From PALSA-1006 sp041660815 (GTDB lineage Bacteria; Pseudomonadota; Gammaproteobacteria; Burkholderiales; Gallionellaceae), in assembly GCA_041660815.1 (NCBI GenBank), contig JBAZVN010000001.1:310001-374000 (forward strand): a stretch of 64,000 nucleotides of DNA, written 5' to 3'. The position numbers and the translations under genes are program-made. Below are positions 25,360 to 34,437 of this stretch, piece by piece (the stretch's first letter is position 1; the number at the start of each line of letters is the position of its first letter). The notes under the pieces were generated by a model, which did not search any database, had not been told where the DNA came from, and saw only the letters and a program-made list of their open reading frames with translations.

Positions 25360-25926
25360 TTAGATTTTCGGCAGAGTAACGCCAACTTGGCCCTGATATT
25401 TACCGCCCCGGTCTTTATAAGACGTCTCGCACACTTCATCGCTTTCAAAAAACAGCACTTGCGCAACGCCTTCGTTGGCGTAAATTTTGGCGGGCAACGG
25501 CGTGGTATTGGAAAATTCCAAAGTCACGTAGCCTTCCCATTCCGGCTCAAACGGGGTGACGTTGACGATAATGCCGCAGCGCGCATAGGTGGATTTCCCC
25601 AAACACACCGTCAGCACATTGCGCGGGATGCGGAAATACTCCACCGTGCGCGCCAGCGCAAATGAATTGGGCGGAATCACACAATAATCGGCTTCGACAT
25701 TGACAAAAGAATTCGGATCGAAATTTTTCGGATCAACGATGGTACTGTTGATATTGGTAAACAACTTGAATTCGCGCGAACAGCGAATGTCGTAACCGTA
25801 ACTTGAAGTGCCATAAGACACAATTTTCTTGCCATCCACCTCTTTCACTTGCACCGGTGAAAACGGCTCGATCATGCCGTGCTGCTCCGCCATGCGGCGT
25901 ATCCATTTGTCAGATTTGATACTCAT
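25360..25926 (-). CDS. dcd: dCTP deaminase
   Basis: A 188-residue trimeric enzyme that deaminates dCTP to dUTP for thymidylate synthesis. Family landmarks are DKWIRRMAEQHGMIEPFSP at the N-terminus, SYGYDIRC (about residues 40-47), the catalytic-site GKSTYARCGIIVNVTPFEPE and GKYQGQ near the end. Length is normal. It lies upstream of the 72-residue gene and downstream of mrp on the minus strand. Confidence 0.97.
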   Translation of the reverse strand: MSIKSDKWIRRMAEQHGMIEPFSPVQVKEVDGKKIVSYGTSSYGYDIRCSREFKLFTNINSTIVDPKNFDPNSFVNVEADYCVIPPNSFALARTVEYFRIPRNVLTVCLGKSTYARCGIIVNVTPFEPEWEGYVTLEFSNTTPLPAKIYANEGVAQVLFFESDEVCETSYKDRGGKYQGQVGVTLPKI

Positions 25927-25929
25927 GTT

Positions 25930-26020
25930 TTTGGGAGAAGGGAGGTGGGTAAAGGGAGATGGGTAAAGGCAGCTCGCCGGTTTCCCCCTCTCCCTTCCCT
26001 CTTCCCCCTTCCCGCTTCTC
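25930..26020. repeat. Purine/pyrimidine-skewed inverted repeat between mrp and dcd
   Basis: The left half is almost all G/A (GGGAGAAGGGAGGTGGG, then AAAGGGAGATGGG) and the right half almost all C/T (CCCCCTCTCCCTTCCC, then CCCGCTTCTCC). The halves are partly complementary and can form a hairpin around CAGCTCGCCGG. It is a low-complexity repeat inside what is probably one operon. Confidence 0.65.
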
Positions 26021-26023
26021 CTT

Positions 26024-27118
26024 TTACGTGTTTTGCACTACGATTTTTGGAAACGCCGCGCTGTGATCCTGCGCCATCTCCGCTACGCGCACCGCCACGC
26101 GCCGCGCAATTTGTTTGTACACTTTGGCAATTGCCCCATCCGGATCAGCCACCACCGTCGGCGTACCGGAATCGGCTTGCTCGCGAATTTTAATATCCAG
26201 CGGCAACGAACCCAGCAATTCGGTGTTGTAATCGGCACACATTTTAGCCCCGCCTCCCGCGCCGAAGATATGCTCTTCATGGCCGCAATTCGAACAAATA
26301 TGCGTGCTCATATTTTCCACCAGACCGATGATTTTCACATCGACTTTCTCGAACATTTTCAGGCCTTTTTTCGCATCCAGCAGCGCGATATCCTGCGGCG
26401 TGGTCACGATCACTGCACCGGTCACCGGCACTTTTTGCGCCAACGAAAGTTGGATATCACCGGTACCGGGCGGCAAATCAATCACCAGATAGTCCAGATT
26501 ATCCCAGCGGGTTTGGCGCAGCAATTGATCCAGCGCCTGGGTCGCCATCGGACCGCGCCAGATCATGGGGGCATCGTCACCGGCGATCATAAAGCCGATC
26601 GACATCGCCTGAATGCCATGTCCCTGCAACGGTTCAATCATGTTGCCGTCAGCCGATTCGGGTTGGCCGCTAAGGCCCAGCATCATGGGTTGCGAGGGGC
26701 CGTAGATATCCGCGTCCAGCATACCGACGCGTGCACCTTCGGCAGCCAGCGCCAGCGCCAGATTGACCGCCGTGGTCGATTTACCGACCCCGCCTTTTCC
26801 TGAAGCGACCGCGATAATATTTTTCACCCCGTCCACCAATTTCACCCCGCGCTGCACGGCATGCGGCACCACTTTGCTGGTGACATTGGCGTTGACTTTA
26901 CCCACGCCCAATAAGGAACTGCGCAGATGATTTTCCACGAGTAATTGAATTTCTGCCCGGACACTATTGGCCGGATAACCCAGCTGAATATCCAGCGACA
27001 CGTCACTGCCATTTAGTTTGATATTTTTTACCGACTTGCCCGCCACAAAATCCTTTTTGGTATTGGGATCGATTAATTGCTTTAACGCACCTTGCACATC
27101 CGCTTCGATAAAACTCAT
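26024..27118 (-). CDS. apbC: Iron-sulfur cluster carrier protein (Mrp/ApbC family P-loop ATPase)
   Basis: A 364-residue protein that binds and transfers Fe-S clusters. An N-terminal MIP18-like domain (DUF59, residues 1-85) is followed by the deviant Walker A motif GKGGVGKS (107-114), the switch DADIYGPSQP and a CxxC in CSNCGHEE near residue 277, which can hold a bridging cluster. ATG 27118 is chosen by homology; the reading from 27151 adds residues without a ribosome site. It is divergent from metG, a conserved pairing. Confidence 0.95.
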   Translation of the reverse strand: MSFIEADVQGALKQLIDPNTKKDFVAGKSVKNIKLNGSDVSLDIQLGYPANSVRAEIQLLVENHLRSSLLGVGKVNANVTSKVVPHAVQRGVKLVDGVKNIIAVASGKGGVGKSTTAVNLALALAAEGARVGMLDADIYGPSQPMMLGLSGQPESADGNMIEPLQGHGIQAMSIGFMIAGDDAPMIWRGPMATQALDQLLRQTRWDNLDYLVIDLPPGTGDIQLSLAQKVPVTGAVIVTTPQDIALLDAKKGLKMFEKVDVKIIGLVENMSTHICSNCGHEEHIFGAGGGAKMCADYNTELLGSLPLDIKIREQADSGTPTVVADPDGAIAKVYKQIARRVAVRVAEMAQDHSAAFPKIVVQNT

Positions 27119-27228
27119 ATTTTTTCTCTTCCAAAAGGTCAAAAAATTCAAGCCGCGATTTTACCCAATTATGGCGGGGCGTGCCGTGTTTGATACAATC
27201 GCGCCCTACTCAAGGAACCACGCACATC

Positions 27229-29400
27229 ATGTCCAGAAAAATACTCGTTACCTCCGCCCTCCCGTATGCCAATGGCAGCATCCATCTTGGCCATTTAGTT
27301 GAATATATTCAAACAGATATATGGGTGCGCTTTCAGAAAATGCGCGGCAACAGCTGTCACTACGTGTGCGCCGACGACACCCACGGCACACCGATTATGC
27401 TGCGCGCAGAAAAAGAACAAATCACCCCGGAGCAGCTTATAGCGCGCGTCTGGCAAGAACACTATGATGACTTTGCCGCATTCCATGTCCAATTCGACAA
27501 TTACGGCTCGACCAATTCGGGCGAAAATAAACTCTGCGCGGAGACCATTTATGGCCGACTTAAAGCGGCCAATCTGATCGAAGTGCGCTCGATTGAACAA
27601 TATTTTGATCCCGTCAAAAACATGTTTTTGCCGGATCGTTTCATCAAAGGCGAATGCCCCAAGTGCCACGCCAAAGACCAGTATGGCGACAACTGCGAAG
27701 TTTGCGGCGCGGCCTATGCGCCGACTGAACTGATCAATCCCTATTCCGCTGTGTCCGGTGCCAAGCCTGAGCTGCGCAACTCGGATCATTTCTTTTTTAA
27801 ACTTTCAAAGTGCCAAGAATTTCTTCTCAAATGGACAACTGGTCAACTATCTGAAAAACCGCCTCTCCAACCTGAGGCTGCCAATAAAATGATGGAATGG
27901 TTGGGGGCGGAAGGATGGACAGAATCTCCTGAGCACAAGCTGACTGACTGGGATATTTCGCGCGATGCGCCGTATTTCGGCTTCGAAATCCCCGATGCAC
28001 CGGGCAAATATTTCTATGTATGGCTGGATGCGCCAGTGGGCTACATGGGCAGTTTCCAACAACTCTGCGCCAACAGCAGTCTCAATTTTGACGACTATTG
28101 GAAACCCGACTCAACGACCGAGCTGTACCATTTCATTGGCAAAGACATTTTGTATTTCCACGCCTTGTTCTGGCCGGCGATGCTGCAGCACGCGGGCTAT
28201 CGCACCCCGACAAAATTATTTGCACACGGCTTCCTCACCGTGAACGGCGAAAAGATGAGCAAGTCGCGCGGCACTTTTATCACCGCGCGCAGCTATGTTG
28301 ACCACATTAAAAACACCGAATATTTGCGCTACTACTACGCCGCGAAACTCAACGGCTCGATGGAAGACATTGATCTGAATCTTGAGGATTTTGTAGCCAA
28401 GGTGAACAGTGATTTGATCGGGAAATACATCAATTTGGCTTCACGTGCTGCCGGTTTTATCACCAAACGTTTTGACGGAAAACTCTCAACCAGCCTCTCA
28501 CCGGAAAGAGAGCGCTTTCTTAAAGGCCTTTTCACTCTGTCCGTCGATATTTCTGGAGACCCTGAGGGGTTTATTCAAGGTCGGTTTACAGAAGAGAAGG
28601 TCTCTGATGGTGGCCGCACCACTTACATTGCTGGACTCTACGAGGAACGCAAGTTTAGCGAAGCTCTCAGAGAAATCATGTATCTGACGGACACCGCAAA
28701 CAAGTTTGTTGATCGATACAAACCCTGGGAATTAGCCAAGCAAGATGGGCAGGATGTCGAATTACACGAAGTTTGCACCGTCATTTTAAATGCCTTCAAA
28801 AACCTTACTGCTTACCTAAAGCCAGTACTCCCCAAACTGGCGGCGGATGTAGAATCCTTTCTCAATATCGCCCCCCTACAATGGAATGACGCTCAAACCT
28901 TTCTGCTCGGACACACGATTAATACCTATCAACATTTGGCCGTGCGCCTCGACCCCAAGCTTATCGAGGCAATGGTTGCCGCCAATCAGGAAAGTTTAAA
29001 ACCCATGACCGAATCGCATTCTCCCGCACGACACGCAGAATCACAGCAACACGCCATCGCCCCCATCGCCGACACCATCAGTATCGACGACTTCAGCAAG
29101 ATCGATCTGCGCGTCGCGCACATCGTCAACGCAGAACACGTCGAGGGTGCGGAGAAGTTATTGAAGCTAACTCTGGATATCGGCGAGGCACAACCGCGCA
29201 CCGTATTCGCCGGCATTAAATCCGCCTACGACCCGGAAAAATTAAAAGGACGCATGACCGTGATGGTCGCCAATCTCGCGCCGCGCAAAATGAAATTCGG
29301 CATGTCGGAAGGCATGGTACTGGCAGCTTCGGGAAGTGAGCCGGGACTGTATATTTTGTCACCGGATGATGGTGCGCAGCCGGGGATGCGGATCAAATAG
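27229..29400 (+). CDS. metG: Methionyl-tRNA synthetase
   Basis: A 723-residue class I synthetase. HLGH at residues 19-22 (HIGH motif), the zinc knuckle CPKCHAKDQYGDNCEVCG (near 140-158), the KMSKS loop at 342-346, and a C-terminal tRNA-binding EMAP domain (about 620-723) are all present. Residues about 437-470 form an extra segment (GDPEGFIQGRFTEEK) inside the anticodon-binding helical domain, absent from the E. coli enzyme. Parts of the gene (about 27790-27900 and 28400-28900) use different codons from the rest, which may mark recombination. ATG 27229 is preferred over 27181. Confidence 0.95.
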   Translation: MSRKILVTSALPYANGSIHLGHLVEYIQTDIWVRFQKMRGNSCHYVCADDTHGTPIMLRAEKEQITPEQLIARVWQEHYDDFAAFHVQFDNYGSTNSGENKLCAETIYGRLKAANLIEVRSIEQYFDPVKNMFLPDRFIKGECPKCHAKDQYGDNCEVCGAAYAPTELINPYSAVSGAKPELRNSDHFFFKLSKCQEFLLKWTTGQLSEKPPLQPEAANKMMEWLGAEGWTESPEHKLTDWDISRDAPYFGFEIPDAPGKYFYVWLDAPVGYMGSFQQLCANSSLNFDDYWKPDSTTELYHFIGKDILYFHALFWPAMLQHAGYRTPTKLFAHGFLTVNGEKMSKSRGTFITARSYVDHIKNTEYLRYYYAAKLNGSMEDIDLNLEDFVAKVNSDLIGKYINLASRAAGFITKRFDGKLSTSLSPERERFLKGLFTLSVDISGDPEGFIQGRFTEEKVSDGGRTTYIAGLYEERKFSEALREIMYLTDTANKFVDRYKPWELAKQDGQDVELHEVCTVILNAFKNLTAYLKPVLPKLAADVESFLNIAPLQWNDAQTFLLGHTINTYQHLAVRLDPKLIEAMVAANQESLKPMTESHSPARHAESQQHAIAPIADTISIDDFSKIDLRVAHIVNAEHVEGAEKLLKLTLDIGEAQPRTVFAGIKSAYDPEKLKGRMTVMVANLAPRKMKFGMSEGMVLAASGSEPGLYILSPDDGAQPGMRIK

Positions 29401-29436
29401 CAGTATTCGATCAAGTCAAATAACTGAAGGATATTT

Positions 29437-29708
29437 ATGCCGACCATCTCGATGTTCTATGGAATTCTAATTCGAATGTTTTTTAACGACATTGAGCGAC
29501 ATCATTTACCCCATATTCATGCGGAATATCAGGGCGGGTCGGAACTTATGCCATTTCAGATGGTGCATTACTTGCCGGTGAATTGCCGCCAAACAAACAC
29601 AAACTTGTTGTTGCCTGGATCGAAATTCACAAAGAGGATCTTCTTGCCGACTGGGAACTTGCCGTCAATGGTAAAAAACCTTTTCCTATAAAAGGCCTTG
29701 ATCAATGA
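29437..29708 (+). pseudogene. DUF4160 protein, frameshifted
   Basis: The N-terminus PTISMFYGILIRMFFNDIER-HHLPHIHAEYQG is typical DUF4160, but the frame then runs into unrelated residues and stops at 29691. In another frame from about 29538 the rest of the domain is intact (DGALLAGELPPNKHKL, then VAWIEIHKEDLLADWEL and NGKKPFPIKGLDQ), ending at 29708 with a TGA that overlaps the ATG of the DUF2442 gene. A single-base deletion near 29535-29542 would explain this. It may be a true pseudogene, a programmed or reversible shift, or a sequence error. Confidence 0.85.
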
Positions 29709-29938
29709 GAATTACGCAAGTCACTCCGCAGACTGATTGGACATTGTTAGTCAAGGCTAACGATGGGAGATCAGGTAGGTTCGACATTCGCCCCTACCTG
29801 CACTTTGAGGCCTTCGAGGAATTGAAGGATATCGACCAATTCATGAAAATTAAAAATGGTGAATATTTTATCGAATGGGAATGTGGCGCTGATTTATCTG
29901 CCGACACGATTGCCGCAAAAATGTTGCCCGCTAGCTAG
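29705..29938 (+). CDS. DUF2442 protein, partner of DUF4160
   Basis: A 77-residue protein with the DUF2442 pattern: RITQVTPQTDWTLLVKANDG, RFDIRPYL and FIEWECGADLSADTI near the end. DUF4160 and DUF2442 genes are very often adjacent, in the order and overlap seen here, and resemble a toxin-antitoxin pair, but their activity is not established to my knowledge. Its ATG overlaps the stop of the restored DUF4160 frame (ATGA). Confidence 0.82.
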   Translation: MRITQVTPQTDWTLLVKANDGRSGRFDIRPYLHFEAFEELKDIDQFMKIKNGEYFIEWECGADLSADTIAAKMLPAS

Positions 29939-29960
29939 GATAATTTTTAAACGGAACGAT

Positions 29961-31184
29961 ATGCAACTTTATAAAATATTCCCATTGCAGTACCTCAAGC
30001 ACCTCGTCACCATCAGCTTGCTCTGTCTGAGCGGCATCGCCTACGCCGAAACACCGCAGTCCCTTGCCGGCATGGCATCCGAAGCGTTCGAAAGATTAAA
30101 TCATCGCCGCATGCTGGTCGGGTTAAATCCTTTGCAGCGCAATGCAACTTTGGACGATTCCGCTTCCGCGCACTGTCGCTATCTGGTTAAAAATAATTCG
30201 CTGAATACCGAAGGGCATGGCGAAAGCGCGGGGCGTCCCGGCTTCACCGGAAATACCCCGGCAGAACGCATATCAGCAGCAGGATATACCGACCCGACCA
30301 CCTCGGAAAATATGGCGCTGATCAGCTATCCACTGGGCGCGTTAGGCACGGATAATTTGATTGATGCACCTTATCACCGCCAGGCGCAATTGGGTGCTTT
30401 TGTAGAAGCCGGTGTGTGTATGAGCACCCAGCCTGCACCGCCCAATTCTGTCAATCCTCTGCAGTATATTTACGTAATTAACTTTGGCGGCATTGGCAGC
30501 ATCACTGATAACAGCACCCGATTATTTACTTATCCCACTAATAATCAAATAGATGCACCATTTGACTGGATTGCCAATGAATCCCCGAATCCCGTGCCTG
30601 ATTTAAATGGACAGCGCGTTGGTTATCCGATCAGTATTTCCGCCGACCTGACCGACACGCTGCACATTGATGCTTTTACGCTCAGCGATGTAGAAGGTAA
30701 AAGTGTCACGGGACGTTTGATTACCTCACGCACCGACAACGGCAAACCGTTGGGTAGCTATGCATTTTGGATTCCGCTCCAAGCACTGAATGCGGGAGCC
30801 CGATATCAGGCAAAAGCGCAAGGCAGCTTGAACCGCAAGGCATTTTCGCTGGGGTGGAGCTTTACCACCCGCAAAGCCAGCCCGCTGCAATTATTGCCAT
30901 CTGCACCCAAAGTGAGTGACGTTGCGGGTTCAACGTTAAGCGTTCAAGTCAGCGGCGGATTCGGCAGCAATGCGGAAGTGATGTATAGCGGACAACGCTA
31001 TCAATACTATGGCAAGATCAATCCCAAAGTAACGTTTGTCAGTGCCAGCTACCCCCGCCCCGACCATCTTATTTTGACGCGCAATGCAACGCCCTGCGCT
31101 AATAATGTCGCGGCCTGCGAAATTATTATCAGGGGAAAAGATTCTTCAGGGAGTCAAACAGAATTGGTGCTGCCGGTGAATTAA
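29961..31184 (+). CDS. Secreted CAP (SCP/PR1)-domain protein
   Basis: A 407-residue exported protein. A signal peptide ends at about residue 33 (GIAYAET), then a CAP domain runs to about residue 175 with AFERLNHRRMLVGLNPL, SASAHCRYLV, GHGESAGRPGFTG and SENMAL. The remainder is beta-rich and unassigned; it may be an Ig-like or lectin-like part (for example SKGRTDNG-like SRTDNGKPLGSYAF). CAP proteins have varied extracellular roles. ATG 29961 follows GGAACG; an in-frame start at 29856 overlaps DUF2442 and is rejected. Confidence 0.82.
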   Translation: MQLYKIFPLQYLKHLVTISLLCLSGIAYAETPQSLAGMASEAFERLNHRRMLVGLNPLQRNATLDDSASAHCRYLVKNNSLNTEGHGESAGRPGFTGNTPAERISAAGYTDPTTSENMALISYPLGALGTDNLIDAPYHRQAQLGAFVEAGVCMSTQPAPPNSVNPLQYIYVINFGGIGSITDNSTRLFTYPTNNQIDAPFDWIANESPNPVPDLNGQRVGYPISISADLTDTLHIDAFTLSDVEGKSVTGRLITSRTDNGKPLGSYAFWIPLQALNAGARYQAKAQGSLNRKAFSLGWSFTTRKASPLQLLPSAPKVSDVAGSTLSVQVSGGFGSNAEVMYSGQRYQYYGKINPKVTFVSASYPRPDHLILTRNATPCANNVAACEIIIRGKDSSGSQTELVLPVN

Positions 31185-31693
31185 CGGCGGCGTAGCGCAA
31201 TCAGCAACGCCCAGCTTCCCAGCATGAGGTAGCTTAGGAGTGACCACTCCGGAATGCCCAGCGTCAAAAAAGTCCAGCCTTTTTCCGCGCACTCGCCCGA
31301 ACCGTGCAGCAACTCCTGCCACACCTCGGACAATGGAAAGTTTTGCAGCATGTAATCCAGACCGGGGCCGCAGCCGGGGACTTGGTCTTTGGGTAAATGC
31401 TGAATCCAGATGTGCCGTCCCGCAACCGCGGCGCCGACAATATTAAGCAATATAATCAATGAGTTATATATTATCGCGGCAATTCGTCTTGGGTTGTGCA
31501 GCGCCGCAATAAAAAACATCACGCCGATGGCCATAAAAATAACCCGCTGCACCATGCACAGCGGACAGGGCTCCTGACGCAACATGTATTGCAAATACAA
31601 GGCCGCGCAAAACATTAAACCGACCACAATTGCACCCGCCAGATATAACCAGCGATTGGAAATTGTGCGATAAAGTTTTTTTATTTCAATCAT
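31181..31693 (-). CDS. dsbB: Disulfide bond formation protein B
   Basis: A 170-residue four-helix inner-membrane protein that reoxidises DsbA and passes electrons to quinone. Cys43-Pro-Leu-Cys46 and the second pair Cys108 (VPGCGPG) and Cys135 (SGECAEK) are all present. It is convergent with the CAP gene (4-base overlap of ends) and its ATG overlaps the iscX stop. DsbA is not in the window. Confidence 0.95.
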   Translation of the reverse strand: MIEIKKLYRTISNRWLYLAGAIVVGLMFCAALYLQYMLRQEPCPLCMVQRVIFMAIGVMFFIAALHNPRRIAAIIYNSLIILLNIVGAAVAGRHIWIQHLPKDQVPGCGPGLDYMLQNFPLSEVWQELLHGSGECAEKGWTFLTLGIPEWSLLSYLMLGSWALLIALRRR

Positions 31694-31884
31694 GCCAACT
31701 CATCAATCCACGCGGCCTGAATTGCTTCCAGCACTTTTTCGCCACCGCGATGATGATCGTCGTCAAAATCTTCCAACTCGACAACCAAATTATGCAAATC
31801 CACAAAGCGAATAGTTTTGGGATCGATGTCCGGATGTTTCTCCGACAGCTCAATCGCGATTTCGCGCACCTCGGTCCATTTCAT
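31690..31884 (-). CDS. iscX: Iron-sulfur assembly accessory protein IscX
   Basis: A 64-residue acidic protein with the IscX signature: MKWTEVREIAIELSEKHPDI, then FVDLHNLVVELEDFDD. IscX binds IscS and iron and regulates cluster assembly. It overlaps dsbB and fdx by four bases each, so translation is coupled across the set. Confidence 0.95.
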   Translation of the reverse strand: MKWTEVREIAIELSEKHPDIDPKTIRFVDLHNLVVELEDFDDDHHRGGEKVLEAIQAAWIDELA

Positions 31885-32225
31885 TTATGCACTCCTTCCT
31901 TGGCCATATTGATAGTGTATTTGGGGATTTCGATCACCAGCTCTTGTGTGCCGACCAAAGCCTGACAGCTCAGACGCGAATTGCCTTCCAAGCCCCAGGC
32001 TTTGTCCAGCATATCTTCTTCCAGTTCCGTGGCCTCTTCCAGACTGTTAAATCCCTCGCGCACGATGACGTGACAGGTAGTGCAGGCACAGGATTTTTCA
32101 CAGGCATGTTCAATTTCGATGTCGTTCTGCAACAGTGCATCACAAACAGACGTGCCCGGCTCGGCCTCAAACAACGCGCCTTTGGGACATAATTCAACGT
32201 GCGGTAATACAATAATCTGCGTCAT
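31881..32225 (-). CDS. fdx: ISC [2Fe-2S] ferredoxin
   Basis: A 114-residue adrenodoxin-type ferredoxin supplying electrons to Fe-S cluster assembly. The ligands Cys42, Cys48, Cys51 and Cys87 match E. coli Fdx numbering. A further Cys46 is present. It follows hscA on the minus strand with no gap and overlaps iscX. Confidence 0.96.
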   Translation of the reverse strand: MTQIIVLPHVELCPKGALFEAEPGTSVCDALLQNDIEIEHACEKSCACTTCHVIVREGFNSLEEATELEEDMLDKAWGLEGNSRLSCQALVGTQELVIEIPKYTINMAKEGVHK

Positions 32226-34094
32226 TTATTTATCCAGTTCCGAAATATTATGGCCAGTTAACGCATGCGCCACACTCTTGTCCATGCGCGCTTGGGCAAA
32301 TGCCACGGTCGCCTCGTTTAATGCGCCAATTGCGCGTTTAATCGCAAGATGATCGGTGCCTTGCAAAACACTGCGCAAGGCTTCCACGCTGGTCAAAATT
32401 GTGGCTTGTGCGGCTTTGCTCAAGAGCATTTCGCCATCCGTTTGCAACGCATTTCCAACCGCCTCAAGCAATTGATTTGCTTCAACTATTTGCTCACGCA
32501 GTGCCCGCGCCTGCATATCCTCGCGGGCATGCAAGCCGGAATCTTGCAGCATCCCCGCCACTTCCGCATCGCTCAATCCATACGAAGGCTTCACCACAAT
32601 ATGCGACTCCACGCCGCTGCTCTGCTCGCGCGCGGTGACGCTTAATAAACCATCCGCATCGATCTGATAAGTGACGCGAATACGCGCCGCACCCGCCACC
32701 ATGGGCGGAATACCGCGCAATTCAAAACGCGCCAGCGAACGGCAATCGCTCACCAACTCGCGCTCGCCCTGCACCACATGAATACTCATCGCCGTCTGAC
32801 CGTCTTTAAAGGTGGTGAACTCCTGAGCGCGCGCCGTGGGAATCGTACTATTGCGCGGAATAATTTTTTCCGTGAGGCCGCCCATCGTCTCAACCCCCAA
32901 ACTCAGCGGGCTGACATCCAGCAACAGCCAGTCGTCGCTGCTGCGGTTGCCCGCCAACACGTTGGCCTGAATCGCCGCACCCAAAGCCACCACTTTATCC
33001 GGGTCAAGATTGGTCAACGGCGTCTGCTGAAAAAATTCCGCCACCGCCCGCTGCACCTGCGGCATGCGCGTCGAACCACCCACCATCACCACGCCTTTGA
33101 TGTCGCCCGCCGTCAGCCCCGCATCACGCAAGGCGCGGCGCATCGGCTGCAGCGTGCGCGCCACCAGATTCTGTGACATGCTGTAAAAATCTTCCTGAGT
33201 CAGCGCGCTATCCAGCATCTCGCCGCTGCTTAACACGGCGGTAATGCGCGTCTCAGTGCGATCCGTCAACTCCTCTTTGGCCGCGCGGGCGCGGGTCAGC
33301 AGCATGCGTGTATCGTGCACGCCCAGCGCGGAGAGATAATTTTTTTCCAGCAACCAGCAATAAATCCGGTGATCAAAATCGTCACCGCCCAACGCGGAAT
33401 CGCCGTTGGTTGCCAGCACCTCGAACACCCCTTTGGAGAGTTTTAGAATCGAAATATCAAAGGTGCCGCCGCCCAGATCATAAACAGCATAAATGCCTTC
33501 CGAGGCGTTATCCAGCCCATAGGCAATTGCCGCCGCGGTCGGTTCATTCAGCAAACGCAACACATTCAAGCCTGCCAACTTCGCGGCATCTTTGGTTGCC
33601 TGACGCTGCGCATCGTCAAAATAGGCAGGCACAGTAATCACCGCCCCGACCAATTCGCCGCCCAGACTTTGTTCGGCTCGCATGCGCAGCACATGCAAAA
33701 TTTCGGCGGACACTTCCACCGGACTTTTCACCCCCGCCACGGTGCGCAGCTGCAACATGCCCGGCGCATCCACAAAACGATACGGCAGATTCGCCACATC
33801 GCCCACGTCATTCAAACCGCGCCCCATAAAGCGCTTTACTGAAACAATGGTATTGACCGGATCTTCGCTTTGCACCGCCTGCGCCGCTTCGCCCACCTGC
33901 ACGCTGCCGTCCGCCGCATAACGCACTACCGACGGCAACAACGCGCGCCCGTCCGCATCGTTCAGCACCAAACTAATGCCGTTGCGCACCGTCGCCACCA
34001 GCGAATTGGTCGTGCCCAGATCGATTCCCACCGCCAGCCGGTGCTGGTGCGGGGCGGCACTCAGGCCGGGTTCAGAGATTTGTAATAGAGCCAT
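32226..34094 (-). CDS. hscA: Hsp70-class chaperone HscA
   Basis: A 622-residue DnaK-type chaperone specialised for IscU cluster transfer. The ATPase domain begins VGIDLGTTNSLVATVRNG and contains YDLGGGTFDISIL; the substrate domain includes the typical beta-sheet LLLDVSPLSLGVETMGG and a C-terminal helical lid. In most genomes hscB precedes hscA. Here the upstream neighbour is a toxin-antitoxin module, so the isc cluster is split or rearranged. Confidence 0.96.
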   Translation of the reverse strand: MALLQISEPGLSAAPHQHRLAVGIDLGTTNSLVATVRNGISLVLNDADGRALLPSVVRYAADGSVQVGEAAQAVQSEDPVNTIVSVKRFMGRGLNDVGDVANLPYRFVDAPGMLQLRTVAGVKSPVEVSAEILHVLRMRAEQSLGGELVGAVITVPAYFDDAQRQATKDAAKLAGLNVLRLLNEPTAAAIAYGLDNASEGIYAVYDLGGGTFDISILKLSKGVFEVLATNGDSALGGDDFDHRIYCWLLEKNYLSALGVHDTRMLLTRARAAKEELTDRTETRITAVLSSGEMLDSALTQEDFYSMSQNLVARTLQPMRRALRDAGLTAGDIKGVVMVGGSTRMPQVQRAVAEFFQQTPLTNLDPDKVVALGAAIQANVLAGNRSSDDWLLLDVSPLSLGVETMGGLTEKIIPRNSTIPTARAQEFTTFKDGQTAMSIHVVQGERELVSDCRSLARFELRGIPPMVAGAARIRVTYQIDADGLLSVTAREQSSGVESHIVVKPSYGLSDAEVAGMLQDSGLHAREDMQARALREQIVEANQLLEAVGNALQTDGEMLLSKAAQATILTSVEALRSVLQGTDHLAIKRAIGALNEATVAFAQARMDKSVAHALTGHNISELDK

Positions 34095-34140
34095 GATTGA
34101 ATTTAATTATCTTTAATAAACATTATGTTACAATAGTTTG

Positions 34141-34437
34141 TCATGTTTTTCCCGAAATCACCGGGAACTGTTTAGCGGCATGTTTAACCCGCAGTATCTC
34201 AACAATCTTTTGTCTCGCGTAAACACGATAAACAACAATGTAGTTTGAATGCACAACCAGAACATGGGTATCGGCACTTATTTCGCGACCTATTTTGGGA
34301 AACTCCCGCAAAGTTTCTGTTTTAGCACGAATGGTGGCAACAAATTGTTCAGCCCTGAGCACACTACCTTCTGCAATAAAATCGATAATACCCGACAGAT
34401 CATCTTCCGCAACCAGCTTCCATACTATTTTATACAT
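34141..34437 (-). CDS. ParE/RelE-superfamily toxin
   Basis: A 98-residue protein with the RelE/ParE fold: MYKIVWKLVAEDDLSGIIDF, FVATIRAKTETLREFPKIGR and YIVVYRVYARQKIVEILRVKHAAKQ. ParE members poison gyrase, RelE members cut mRNA; which applies here cannot be told from the sequence. ATG 34437 overlaps the antitoxin end by 8 bases; a longer frame to 34476 is unlikely. It lies immediately before the hscA start on the same strand. Confidence 0.82.
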   Translation of the reverse strand: MYKIVWKLVAEDDLSGIIDFIAEGSVLRAEQFVATIRAKTETLREFPKIGREISADTHVLVVHSNYIVVYRVYARQKIVEILRVKHAAKQFPVISGKT

